NCBI GenBank assembly: GCA_017463125.1
Contig: JAFTPV010000010.1
Location: 1-35,516 of the forward strand
Direction: 5' to 3'
Source: Clostridia bacterium
GTDB lineage: Bacteria > Bacillota > Clostridia > Oscillospirales > CAG-272
Length of the DNA: 35,516 nt
The notes under the pieces are model-generated. The model had not been told where the DNA came from. It worked only from the letters and a program-made list of their open reading frames with translations, and did not search any database. Shown piece by piece: positions 8,168-15,619 of the stretch. Numbering within the stretch: position 1 is the stretch's first letter; each line of letters begins with the position of its first letter. The position numbers were made by a program, and so were the translations under genes.

Positions 8168-8198
8168 ATATATAAAAATGCTATTTAAGGAGAAAATT

Positions 8199-8915
8199 AT
8201 GGCAAGTAGAAGAATGTTAAACACGGATTTAATAAAGTCGGATCGCTTTTGCGCTCTACCGACTCAGGCGCAGGCGCTGTACCTGCATTTGAATTTAGAG
8301 GCGGATGACGATGGGCTGGTGGGGCGCACCTCGGCTCTTATGCGTTCCTTGCGAATTCAAAAAAAGTTTTTGACTATGCTTGAGGAGCAGGGATATATTA
8401 TCTGCTTCGATTCGGGTATCGTCGCTATAACTCACTGGCATCTTCACAACAAAATACGGGAGAGCAGATACACGCAAACTCAATACACGGATGAAATTTC
8501 CAAACTAGAAATTGATGAAAAATCTCTATACGTTTTACGCAAAATACCTGAGGCTTCGGAATTTTCTTGTATACAAAATGTTGACAGCTTGTCCTCCCAG
8601 TGTAGAAAAGGTAATGTAAGTATAGAAAAGGAAAGCTTAGAAGAGGTCAGCGAAGTTAATGTTAGTAGCTGCGCCGGCGAAAAGCTTTCATCCGAATACT
8701 CTGATAGACTCAGCTACACCGAAAAACAAAAATACAGGCACTTTATCAATCAAGTAAACCTGTATTTTATGCAGCAGTATTCAACTATTGATACTGAGGA
8801 ATTTATAAAATATAACGAGCAACGGTGCTGGCGAGGTAAGAGAGGTGAGAGCGTCAGGGATAATTACAAGCAGTATATTGACGCCTGGATGAGCCGCGAT
8901 TACTCGCAAATTTGA
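8199..8915 (+). CDS. Phage-type replisome organiser / DnaD-like N-terminal domain protein
   Basis: The 238-residue protein starts at ATG 8199 with AAGGAG upstream; the reading frame is open further back to 8061, but that part overlaps the previous terminator and has no ribosome site. Residues 1-75 (ASRRMLNTDLIKSDRF, then PTQAQALYLHLNLEADDDG) match the winged-helix start of phage replisome organisers and related replication-initiation proteins. HWHLHNKIRESRYTQT follows. The middle is Ser/Glu-rich and low in complexity. The end (KYNEQRCWRGKRGE, then YIDAWMSRD) resembles the C-terminal part of such proteins. No other phage gene is next to it, so it is a lone, possibly domesticated, gene or prophage remnant. 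Codons look more AT-rich than in its neighbours. Its stop abuts the convergent transporter gene. Confidence 0.65.
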   Translation: MASRRMLNTDLIKSDRFCALPTQAQALYLHLNLEADDDGLVGRTSALMRSLRIQKKFLTMLEEQGYIICFDSGIVAITHWHLHNKIRESRYTQTQYTDEISKLEIDEKSLYVLRKIPEASEFSCIQNVDSLSSQCRKGNVSIEKESLEEVSEVNVSSCAGEKLSSEYSDRLSYTEKQKYRHFINQVNLYFMQQYSTIDTEEFIKYNEQRCWRGKRGESVRDNYKQYIDAWMSRDYSQI

Positions 8916-9905
8916 TTAAATCATTGGTGCTCCGAAAAGCTCGGTCATAAGCGCATACATAAGAGGGATAGTTATAACGCATATCGTATGAGAAATCATA
9001 GCCATGCCTGCGCCGGTCTTAGGATTTCCGTCATAGGCAGCAGGGAACACCACCGTATTGAGTCCGAGTGGGGCCGCTACCGCAAAAAAGCAAAGGAAGA
9101 GAACCGTATTGCCAATATTTAGACCGAGAGCTATATTTGCCAGCTCCTTGATGCCAAACAGAGCTGCGATAAGAACCGCCGGCAGTATGATAAGGCGTAA
9201 AACCGTTGCGATATACACCTTCTTATCCGTGATCATTTCCTTAAATGGATACGACGCAACGGTAAAGCCTGCGAGAATCATTGCCAAAGGCCCCATACAG
9301 CTTTTGAGAGCGTCGAGAGTGTTGACGGCAAATCCCGGCAAAATGTTGAATGCACCGGTAAGTCCTGCGATAACACCGAGAACAAGACCTACTATTGACG
9401 GATTCAAAAGATCCTTCCACATATTCTTCTTACCCGCGCTTTTTGGAATAAGCGAGTTAAGTCCCCAGGTGTAAATACCTATAGTCAGAGGAAAGGTGTA
9501 GAGCTTATAATAGGAGAGCATTGCGTCACCGAACATTCCAAGCACCAGCGGGTCGCCGACGTATCCGGAATTTGCAAAGGCGAGCGCATATTTATATACT
9601 CCGCGCTCCATACCCTTTTCCTTCGCGAAAAGAGGCGCAAGTCCTACCGCGATGGTGATAGCGATTAGCATTACCACCGTTGCGAGTACAATGTTTACTA
9701 TATGTGTGGATATTGTATCCGGTGTGCAGTTTCTGCCCATAGTAACAAAGCTTAGTGCAGGGAAGATAACGTTGGTTTCAAGCTTTGCCAGCACCGTCGC
9801 GGAGTTATCCGGCAGAACGCCAAGCTTTTTGATTATATAACCTATCGCTATGCAGGAAAAGAGCATTAGCATAGGATCGAGTGTAGTTATGAACGCTTCA
9901 AGCAT
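8916..9905 (-). CDS. AEC (auxin efflux carrier) family transporter
   Basis: This 329-residue membrane protein has about ten hydrophobic segments in two halves, the AEC/bile-acid-transporter-like fold. Recognisable family features are LETNVIFPAL near the N-terminus, ALAFANSGYVGDPL in the middle and LGLNTVVFPAAYDGNPKTGAGMAMISH near the C-terminus. Bacterial members export or import organic acids such as malate or malonate; the substrate here is unknown. ATG 9905 is chosen because AAGGT lies just upstream; a TTG at 9962 would place coding sequence over a hairpin and has no ribosome site. It follows rpsA on the same strand. Its stop codon directly abuts the stop of the convergent plus-strand gene. 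Confidence 0.87.
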   Translation of the reverse strand: MLEAFITTLDPMLMLFSCIAIGYIIKKLGVLPDNSATVLAKLETNVIFPALSFVTMGRNCTPDTISTHIVNIVLATVVMLIAITIAVGLAPLFAKEKGMERGVYKYALAFANSGYVGDPLVLGMFGDAMLSYYKLYTFPLTIGIYTWGLNSLIPKSAGKKNMWKDLLNPSIVGLVLGVIAGLTGAFNILPGFAVNTLDALKSCMGPLAMILAGFTVASYPFKEMITDKKVYIATVLRLIILPAVLIAALFGIKELANIALGLNIGNTVLFLCFFAVAAPLGLNTVVFPAAYDGNPKTGAGMAMISHTICVITIPLMYALMTELFGAPMI

Positions 9906-9921
9906 ATCAATTACCTTATGT

Positions 9922-9953
9922 AGAAATAGTGGCGCACCGATGGGCGCGCCACT
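9922..9953 (-). terminator. Weak terminator-like hairpin between rpsA and the AEC transporter gene
   Basis: A perfect 8-bp GC-rich stem, AGTGGCGC (minus strand 9953-9946) and GCGCCACT (9935-9928), is followed on the minus strand by ATTTCT, a poor T run. It starts 13 bases after the rpsA stop and may only attenuate transcription into the transporter gene. Confidence 0.5.
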
Positions 9954-9965
9954 TAAAAACAAATA

Positions 9966-11150
9966 TTAGATAGAGCCTACGATGTAGGGAGCCATGTCAG
10001 CTCTCTCCTGCGCGAGTCTTTCAGCCTCAGTAGCCTCTTCTGCCTCTCTCTGTGCCTTCTCGGCAGCACGGGCTTCAGCAGCAGCTGCACGCTCAGCCTC
10101 TTCAACAAGAGCACGGATAGAGAGCGCGAGCTTTCTGTTCTCGTCGTCGATCTCAACGATCTTAACGTCAACAACGTCGCCAACCTTAAGAACGTCAGAA
10201 GGAGCGTTTATTCTCTGGGTAGAGATTCTGGAGATGTGGATAAGACCGTCAACGTCCTCGTAAACCTCTGCAAATGCACCGAAGGGCATAAGAGAAACGA
10301 TCTTTGCGGAAACTACGTCACCCTCCTTGTACTGCTGTGTAAACTTATACCAGGAGTCCATCTCCTGCGTCTTGTAGCCAAGAGAAATTCTCTTCTTTTC
10401 TACGTCAAGCTCCTTGATGAATACGTCGATCTGCTGACCAACGGAAACAACCTGTGAGGGATGCTTAATTCTCTTCCAGGAAAGCTCGGTGTTGTGAACC
10501 ATACCGTCAACACCGCCGATATCAACGAACGCGCCGTAGTTAGTAAGATTTTTAACAGTACCCATAAAGTGCTGTCCAACCTCAAGGGTCGCCCAAACAG
10601 CCTCTTCAGCGGCACGCTTTTCTGCATTAATAATAACTTTGATAGAACCGAGAGCCTTCTTCTTCTGCGCGTCAAATTCGATGAGCTTTACTCTCTGGGT
10701 AGTACCTACGAGAGCGTTGAGGTCTCCGCCCTTTGCAACACCGGTCTGAGATGCGGGAATAAATACGTTATTTCCTTCATAAGCGAGAAGAACGCCGCCC
10801 TTGATAGCGGAAACGACCTTGCCCTCAAGGATTTCTCCGTTGTCATAAGCCTCCTTAATGACAACCCAGCTGTTATCAGCGTCAACTCTCTTCTTGGAAA
10901 CGGTAGCAAGACCCTTGCCGTCCTCGACACGAATAACAAATACCTCTACCTCATCGCCAACCTTGAACATATCAGCGAGCTTCGCGTTAGGATCGTCCGT
11001 GATCTGCTCTTTGGTGAGCACGCCGGTAAACTTGGCGCCAAGGTCGAGCTTTATCTCATTTTCACCGATGGTGAATACGGTACCGGTAACTGTTTCTCCT
11101 GTATGTAAAGTTTTGAGTGAGCCTTCCAGCATTTGACTAAAGTTTTCCAT
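9966..11150 (-). CDS. rpsA: Ribosomal protein S1-type protein, four S1 domains
   Basis: The 394-residue protein has four S1 RNA-binding domains at about residues 17-88, 105-172, 192-260 and 276-345, then an Ala/Glu-rich helical tail. Domains 3 and 4 are the most typical (VKNLTNYGAFVDIGGVDGMVH and SLMPFGAFAEVYEDVDGLIH). S1 proteins help bring mRNA to the 30S subunit. The start MENFSQMLEGSLKTLHTGE resembles the start of the S1 half in clostridial IspH-S1 fusion proteins. The frame is open upstream of ATG 11150 back to the ispH stop and encodes the missing end of IspH. A GGAGG lies 11 bases before ATG 11150, so separate initiation is possible. Confidence 0.9.
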   Translation of the reverse strand: MENFSQMLEGSLKTLHTGETVTGTVFTIGENEIKLDLGAKFTGVLTKEQITDDPNAKLADMFKVGDEVEVFVIRVEDGKGLATVSKKRVDADNSWVVIKEAYDNGEILEGKVVSAIKGGVLLAYEGNNVFIPASQTGVAKGGDLNALVGTTQRVKLIEFDAQKKKALGSIKVIINAEKRAAEEAVWATLEVGQHFMGTVKNLTNYGAFVDIGGVDGMVHNTELSWKRIKHPSQVVSVGQQIDVFIKELDVEKKRISLGYKTQEMDSWYKFTQQYKEGDVVSAKIVSLMPFGAFAEVYEDVDGLIHISRISTQRINAPSDVLKVGDVVDVKIVEIDDENRKLALSIRALVEEAERAAAAEARAAEKAQREAEEATEAERLAQERADMAPYIVGSI

Positions 11151-11207
11151 AGTTATAAAAACCTCCGTTATTATACCGTCGGGCGTGGAAGCACCCGCGG
11201 TTATTCA
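11151..11207 (-). other. In-frame TGA and stranded IspH C-terminal codons joining ispH to rpsA
   Basis: On the minus strand the ispH frame reads K-S-A-TGA (11207-11205), then continues in the same frame as I-T-A-G-A-S-T-P-D-G-I-I-T-E-V-F-I-T and into ATG 11150 of rpsA with no other stop. GITAGASTP is the conserved C-terminal motif of IspH, so TGA stands where Gly is expected; GGA to TGA is a single-base change. TGA is an ordinary stop elsewhere in this window, for example at 8913, 19695 and 34381. Confidence 0.9.
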
Positions 11208-12017
11208 TGCGCTCTTTGCGCTGTCAGGAAAATCAGTTTTAAGCTCTGCTGCCGATTCAATCCATTGAGTATGCGGACAAGCCTCACGGCACAGCTTGTA
11301 TAGCTTTTCCGTATTTGAGCTGTCCTTACCGCCAACGACTATCATAACGTCGGATTTATTTGCAAGCCTTATAGCTTCGTTCTGACGATTTTCAGTGACA
11401 TTACATATTGTATCAAAAATTTTCGCGTTTGTATATAGTTTTTTGAAAAATTTTTTAATTTTTATGAATTCCAACAAATTTTGAGTTGTTTGAGAGCATA
11501 AAATGGGTATTTTGCCCTCTAAATCCAGAGCCGTAGCTTCTTTGTAGCTCGTAATAATTGCCTTCTTGCCATAAGCATAGCTTATGATGCCTTGGGATTC
11601 AGGGTGGTCGTGTGAGCCGAAGAGTACGAAATAGGTGCATTCGTTGGTGTTTTCATCGGCAATTTTATGAATCCTTTTGACAGATGGGCAGGTCATATCA
11701 ATTACGGTAAAATTTGGGTGCGAGTCGGCAAGCGCCATAAGCTGCGAGTGAATTTCCTTTGTAATACCGTGAGTCCTTATTACAAGGGTTGTTGGCGACT
11801 CTTCGCCGTCGTCAAGAATTTCTTTGATTTCCGTCAGCGTTACGGAACGTACGCCCAGAGCTGCCAGGGACTCGTTATATATTCTGTTGTGAATCAAATG
11901 TCCAAGCGTGAAAATTCGCTCGTTTAATTTGCGCTCATTGATAAGACGCGTTATTTCCGCGTCAGCACGCTTAACACCCGGGCAGAAGCCCGAGCCCTTT
12001 GCTACCGTGATATTCAA
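11205..12017 (-). CDS. ispH: 4-hydroxy-3-methylbut-2-enyl diphosphate reductase, lacking its C-terminal motif
   Basis: IspH (LytB) performs the last step of the MEP isoprenoid pathway, reducing HMBPP to IPP and DMAPP with a [4Fe-4S] cluster. The 270-residue product keeps the three cluster cysteines (GSGFCPGVKRA, IDMTCPSVKRIH, TICNVTENRQ), active-site HPE (SHDHPESQG) and the diphosphate-binding SSN (KDSSNTEK). It ends at TGA before the ITAGAS segment, whose Ser also contacts the substrate in E. coli IspH. The remaining codons continue in frame into rpsA. The start is TTG 12017, overlapping the TGA of the cmk gene. The protein would be full-length only with read-through, so activity of the truncated form is doubtful. 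It may be a strain-specific nonsense mutation or a base error. Confidence 0.9.
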   Translation of the reverse strand: MNITVAKGSGFCPGVKRADAEITRLINERKLNERIFTLGHLIHNRIYNESLAALGVRSVTLTEIKEILDDGEESPTTLVIRTHGITKEIHSQLMALADSHPNFTVIDMTCPSVKRIHKIADENTNECTYFVLFGSHDHPESQGIISYAYGKKAIITSYKEATALDLEGKIPILCSQTTQNLLEFIKIKKFFKKLYTNAKIFDTICNVTENRQNEAIRLANKSDVMIVVGGKDSSNTEKLYKLCREACPHTQWIESAAELKTDFPDSAKSA

Positions 12018-13327
12018 CGCTTCTTGCCGCCCTTGCGCTTCGGTATGGGAGCAGGGAGGGAGGAGTAGTCACCCATTTCGACTACTGCGTTAAAGATTTT
12101 TTCGGTTGCGGCTCTATATTCTGCCGTACCGCCGTTCTCAAAGCCAAGCTCCGAATTTTTAATAACCTTACCGAAGATTACCTCGACGCGTTTTAAGAAG
12201 CCGTATCTGCCGCCCTTAATTTTTATGCACACGGGAAGCACGTCGCAGCCCGAATGGTAGGCGATAAGCCCTGCGCCGTGATGTATAGACGTTTTTGCGG
12301 GGTCAACGCCGGGGAATCTGTGTCCCTGCGGGAATATGGACAGCACCTTTCCTGCCTCTGCAGCGGCAACTGACGCTTTTATTGCTCCGACGTCACCGCT
12401 GCCTCTGTCAACCTTGATTGCACCCAGCGCTTTTACGATAGTGCCAAGCAGGGGAACGGAGAAAAGCTCCTTTTTAGCTACGAAGGTAAGCTGACGGGGG
12501 CATACCGCGCCTATCGAGATAACGTCAATCGCTCCGATATGGTTAGCACAGAGAATGAGTCCGCCGTCCATTGGTACGTTTTCGATCCCTGTGGCTTTAA
12601 CACGCATAACCAGCCTGTAAATAGGCGCGACTATGGGCTTTGCGAAGGAATAAAAGTTTCTGACCTTGGATTTTTTCTTAACGATCTTGAGAATGGACTT
12701 GCAGGTTTCCTCCTCCGTCATATCGGAGTTATCTATGAGTATCGCATCCTCTGCCTTGACGCAGGGCGCAACGGCGCGTGTGGAGTCGTTTTTATCCCTT
12801 TCGACCATCTCGTTATATACCTGCTCGTAGGACACCTCGCTGCCCTTTGCGAGAAGCTCCTTGTACCTGCGCTTTGCTCTTGCCTCTGCGGAGGCGGTGA
12901 GAAATATCTTTACCTCAGCGCTTGGGAGAATAACCGTGCCTATGTCACGGCCGTCCATTATTACGCTGTTTCGTTTAGCGGTGCTTCTCTGCGTTTCGAG
13001 CAGATATTCGCGCACCTCAGGGATAGCGCTGACGGCTGATGCCGCCATTGAAACCTCCGGAGTTCTGATAGCGTCACCCTTGTCCTCACCGTTAAGGAGT
13101 ATAACCTGTCTGCCGTCCTGAAATTTCAGTTCCAGCGTTATCTCGTCAAGCAGGGAAACGACAGTGCCATTGTCCTTGGGAGATACGCCCTTATTAAGTA
13201 CGTAAAGACCGATGTTTCGATAAAGAGCCCCTGTATCAACGTAAATGATTCCGAGCTCACGCGCCAACGCCTTGGCAACGCTGGATTTGCCGGCACCGCC
13301 GGGACCGTCTATTGCAATTCTAATCAT
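12014..13327 (-). CDS. cmk: Cytidylate kinase / lysophosphatidate acyltransferase (PlsC) fusion
   Basis: One 437-residue frame encodes two enzymes. Residues 1-218 are cytidylate kinase, which phosphorylates CMP and dCMP: Walker A GPGGAGKSS (8-16), DTGALYR (31-37) and the CMP-binding MDGRDIGT (124-131). Residues about 225-425 are a PlsC-type 1-acylglycerol-3-phosphate acyltransferase: catalytic NHIGAID (262-268, the NHx4D motif) and FPQGHR (332-337) in place of the usual FPEGTR. A basic tail ends the protein. In many Clostridia cmk and plsC are separate neighbours before ispH-S1, so the fusion follows existing gene order. The stop overlaps the TTG start of ispH by four bases. Confidence 0.92.
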   Translation of the reverse strand: MIRIAIDGPGGAGKSSVAKALARELGIIYVDTGALYRNIGLYVLNKGVSPKDNGTVVSLLDEITLELKFQDGRQVILLNGEDKGDAIRTPEVSMAASAVSAIPEVREYLLETQRSTAKRNSVIMDGRDIGTVILPSAEVKIFLTASAEARAKRRYKELLAKGSEVSYEQVYNEMVERDKNDSTRAVAPCVKAEDAILIDNSDMTEEETCKSILKIVKKKSKVRNFYSFAKPIVAPIYRLVMRVKATGIENVPMDGGLILCANHIGAIDVISIGAVCPRQLTFVAKKELFSVPLLGTIVKALGAIKVDRGSGDVGAIKASVAAAEAGKVLSIFPQGHRFPGVDPAKTSIHHGAGLIAYHSGCDVLPVCIKIKGGRYGFLKRVEVIFGKVIKNSELGFENGGTAEYRAATEKIFNAVVEMGDYSSLPAPIPKRKGGKKR

Positions 13328-13361
13328 AACTGTTTACCTTTCGATATAATTCTGCCGTATA

Positions 13362-14618
13362 TTAAGTTTGGGATATTGCAGAATTCATTCCTGCAAGGTA
13401 CCCCGTTGAAAACGCTATCTGTAAATTGAATCCACCCGTGTAGGCGTCAACGTCGATAATCTCGCCTGCAAAATACAGGCCGGAAATCAGCTTTGATTCC
13501 ATTGTTTTTGGTGAAATTTCTTTTACATCAATACCGCCGGAGGTTATTATTGCCTCCTCGATAGGCCGAAGGGCCTTGAGCGGAATTTCCATAGACTTAA
13601 GATTACGGAGTATAGCTCTTCGTTCCTCCTTAGTAATAGAGTTCACCTTTTTTCTCGGGTCAATACACACAAGGGTAACAAACGGCTCTATCATCTTTTG
13701 GGGAAGAAGCTCCGAGAGTGAATTTATAAAGTCCTTATTGGCATTTTTTGAAAAATCCGATAAGAGTCTATTATCAAGGGTCTTTTCATCAAGCGCGGGC
13801 TTCAGGTCGATAAGGAGCGTGAGAGCCGATATGTCCGTTTCCTTAAGTCTTGCCGAGGCGGAGAGTATAACAGGTCCCGTCACTCCAAAATGCGTAAACA
13901 TCATCTCGCCAAAGTCGGAATACAAGAGCTTTGCTTCCTTCGTTACCACTTTAATTCCCACGTTTTTAAGTGAGAGCCCCTGCATTTGTCTGCAAAGAGG
14001 GGAGTCGGATTCGATAGGAATAAGGGAAGGGGTAATGGGAGTTACGGTATGGCCGAGTCTTGATACGAGCTTATACCCCGAGCCGTCAGAGCCCGTTAAG
14101 GGATAAGATCTGCCTCCTGTGGCGATTATTACCTTATCAAATTCGTATTCACCGCTGCCTGTAGTTACAAGAAAAAGCTCATCTCGCTTTTCGATGCGTT
14201 TAACCTTCTCGTATATTATTTTCGCGCCGTCGCAGTAGCGGCGCATAGCATCAACTATCGTTTTTGCCTTATCGTCCGAGGGAAAAACTCGGTTTCCTCG
14301 CTCGGTTTTTAGATTAACGCCAAGAGATTCAAAAAGTGTCATCGTGTCCTCGGGGGACAGCTCGTTCAAGGCGGTGTAAAGAAAACGCGGATTCCTTGTT
14401 ACGTTGTTCATAAATTCCTGTACCGTGCAGTTGTTTGTAACGTTACAGCGGCCTTTGCCTGTTATCGCCAACTTTTTACCAAGATGGGTCATACTCTCGA
14501 ATATAGTTACAGAGGCTCCGTATTTGTGTGCCGTTCCGGCAGCCATCATTCCTGCGGCGCCGCCGCCCACAACGCAAACACGCACGGGAGTATAATTATC
14601 GCTTTGCATACACGTCAT
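13362..14618 (-). CDS. FAD-binding oxidoreductase of the YhiN / HI0933 (aminoacetone oxidase-like) family
   Basis: This protein of about 418 residues has a Rossmann FAD-binding start (VRVCVVGGGAAGMMAAGTAH), then KLAITGKGRCNVTNN, the most typical stretch of the HI0933 family, ATGGRSYPLTGSDGSG, and the C-terminal FAD contact GEIIDVDAYTGGFNLQIAFSTG. The physiological substrate of the family is unclear; the aminoacetone oxidase name comes from one member. ATG 14618 is chosen because GAGGAG lies 13 bases upstream; ATG 14609 and TTG 14639 are alternatives. It overlaps the end of the RpiR regulator gene and is followed 34 bases later by cmk-plsC, so all are likely one operon. Confidence 0.87.
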   Translation of the reverse strand: MTCMQSDNYTPVRVCVVGGGAAGMMAAGTAHKYGASVTIFESMTHLGKKLAITGKGRCNVTNNCTVQEFMNNVTRNPRFLYTALNELSPEDTMTLFESLGVNLKTERGNRVFPSDDKAKTIVDAMRRYCDGAKIIYEKVKRIEKRDELFLVTTGSGEYEFDKVIIATGGRSYPLTGSDGSGYKLVSRLGHTVTPITPSLIPIESDSPLCRQMQGLSLKNVGIKVVTKEAKLLYSDFGEMMFTHFGVTGPVILSASARLKETDISALTLLIDLKPALDEKTLDNRLLSDFSKNANKDFINSLSELLPQKMIEPFVTLVCIDPRKKVNSITKEERRAILRNLKSMEIPLKALRPIEEAIITSGGIDVKEISPKTMESKLISGLYFAGEIIDVDAYTGGFNLQIAFSTGYLAGMNSAISQT

Positions 14619-15453
14619 ATTCGTCCCAAATCTCCTCAAGCCTCTCGAATCTCTCGCTTATCTTGTCTCCGCATCTGGCACTTATTTCTACCACGATGGC
14701 GTTAATGATGCTCAAAGGTGCAACCAGCGAGTCCATAAACGACGCCATATCCGACTGCGCCGTGATAAGATAGTTTGCGTACTCCGCAAGAGGTGATACG
14801 GCGGAATCAGTGAAAACTACAACTTCTGCATCGTTATTTCTTGCGTATTTTACAGCGTTTACCATTTTTGAAGAATATCTAGGGAATGAGAAGGCTATAA
14901 AAACGTCCTCGCTGCTGATAGAGAACATTTGCTCAAATACCTCTGCTGAGGAGGTGGGGTTTACAAATTTCACGTTATCAAAGATAAGAGATAGGTGGTA
15001 ATAGAGAATTCTAGCGATAGGCTCGGTGCTTCTTGCACCCGCGATATATATAGTCTTTGCGCGAAGAATCGAGTCTACGGAGCTTGTAAAAACGTTTCTG
15101 TCAAAGGTATCAAGTGTGTAACGGATCTTGTTTATATCAGACTCCATAACGGTTTCCAGAACGTCAGCTCGTCCTATACGCTGCTTTGTTACCTCGATAC
15201 GCTGTGTGGGAGTGAGCTTTATTCTGACAAGCTCCTGAACCGCGCGCTGAAACTCCGAATATCCGGAAAAGCCAAGCTCGCTTGCAAACCTTACGACAGT
15301 TGATTCTGAAACGCCGACCATTGCGGCAAGCCTTGCGGCAGTCAAGTACGCTGCCTTATCATACGACTGAAGGATTGCGTCCGCGATTTTCTTTTGTCCT
15401 TTTGAAAAGGACGGTAATTTTGTCCGAATTATCTGTGAAATGTCCTCTGCCAT
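14596..15453 (-). CDS. RpiR/MurR-family transcriptional regulator (HTH + SIS)
   Basis: The 285-residue protein has an N-terminal RpiR helix-turn-helix domain (residues 1-80, with AARLAAMVGVSESTVVRFASELGFSGYSEFQ) and a C-terminal SIS sugar-phosphate-binding domain (about 115-250, with IYIAGARSTEPIARI and AFSFPRYSS). Such regulators sense phosphosugars, often from amino-sugar metabolism. No sugar gene is adjacent; instead it heads a run containing an FAD enzyme, cmk-plsC, ispH and rpsA, and it overlaps the first of these by 23 bases. Its promoter and a palindrome upstream suggest autoregulation. Confidence 0.9.
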   Translation of the reverse strand: MAEDISQIIRTKLPSFSKGQKKIADAILQSYDKAAYLTAARLAAMVGVSESTVVRFASELGFSGYSEFQRAVQELVRIKLTPTQRIEVTKQRIGRADVLETVMESDINKIRYTLDTFDRNVFTSSVDSILRAKTIYIAGARSTEPIARILYYHLSLIFDNVKFVNPTSSAEVFEQMFSISSEDVFIAFSFPRYSSKMVNAVKYARNNDAEVVVFTDSAVSPLAEYANYLITAQSDMASFMDSLVAPLSIINAIVVEISARCGDKISERFERLEEIWDEYDVYAKR

Positions 15454-15505
15454 TGATACGACCCCGCTTTCAATGTTAAATCAAATTTTTCGATAAGCAA
15501 ATAGT

Positions 15506-15534
15506 ATTTTAACATATTTTATTTCATTTTACAA
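15506..15534 (-). promoter_or_regulatory. Sigma-A promoter of the rpiR operon
   Basis: On the minus strand TTGTAA (15534-15529), a 17-base spacer and TAAAAT (15511-15506) lie about 50 bases before the rpiR start codon. The whole region is AT-rich. Confidence 0.7.
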
Positions 15535-15553
15535 TACTTTTAGAGAAAAAATG

Positions 15554-15570
15554 AATGAAATTCTTTCATT
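15554..15570. promoter_or_regulatory. Palindromic operator candidate upstream of the rpiR promoter
   Basis: AATGAAA and TTTCATT form a perfect 7-bp inverted repeat with a 3-base centre, 20 bases upstream of the -35 box. A further AATGAAAT-like half-site lies inside the promoter spacer. RpiR proteins bind such palindromes; binding by this one is inferred. Confidence 0.55.
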
Positions 15571-15574
15571 TTAC

Positions 15575-15613
15575 AAAAAAAGTGACGGCCCGAAGAATGT
15601 GATGGACCGTCAC
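15575..15613 (-). terminator. Rho-independent terminator of the Crp/ABC importer operon
   Basis: On the minus strand GTGACGGTCC and GGGCCGTCAC form a 10-bp stem followed by seven T. It starts six bases after the ATPase stop and insulates the operon from the rpiR promoter region. Confidence 0.92.
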
Positions 15614-15619
15614 AGGATA

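Noticed and set aside
10461-11108. 215-codon plus-strand open frame opposite rpsA
   Set aside because: It is a shadow of the S1 coding sequence, with no ribosome site or recognisable product.
11205-11207. A genome-wide reassignment of TGA to Gly or Trp
   Set aside because: Several other genes here end naturally at TGA (8913, 19695, 34381) with normal protein lengths, so TGA is a working stop codon.
11205-12017. A frameshift between ispH and rpsA
   Set aside because: The stop of ispH and the codons of rpsA lie in the same frame; the break is a single TGA, not an indel.
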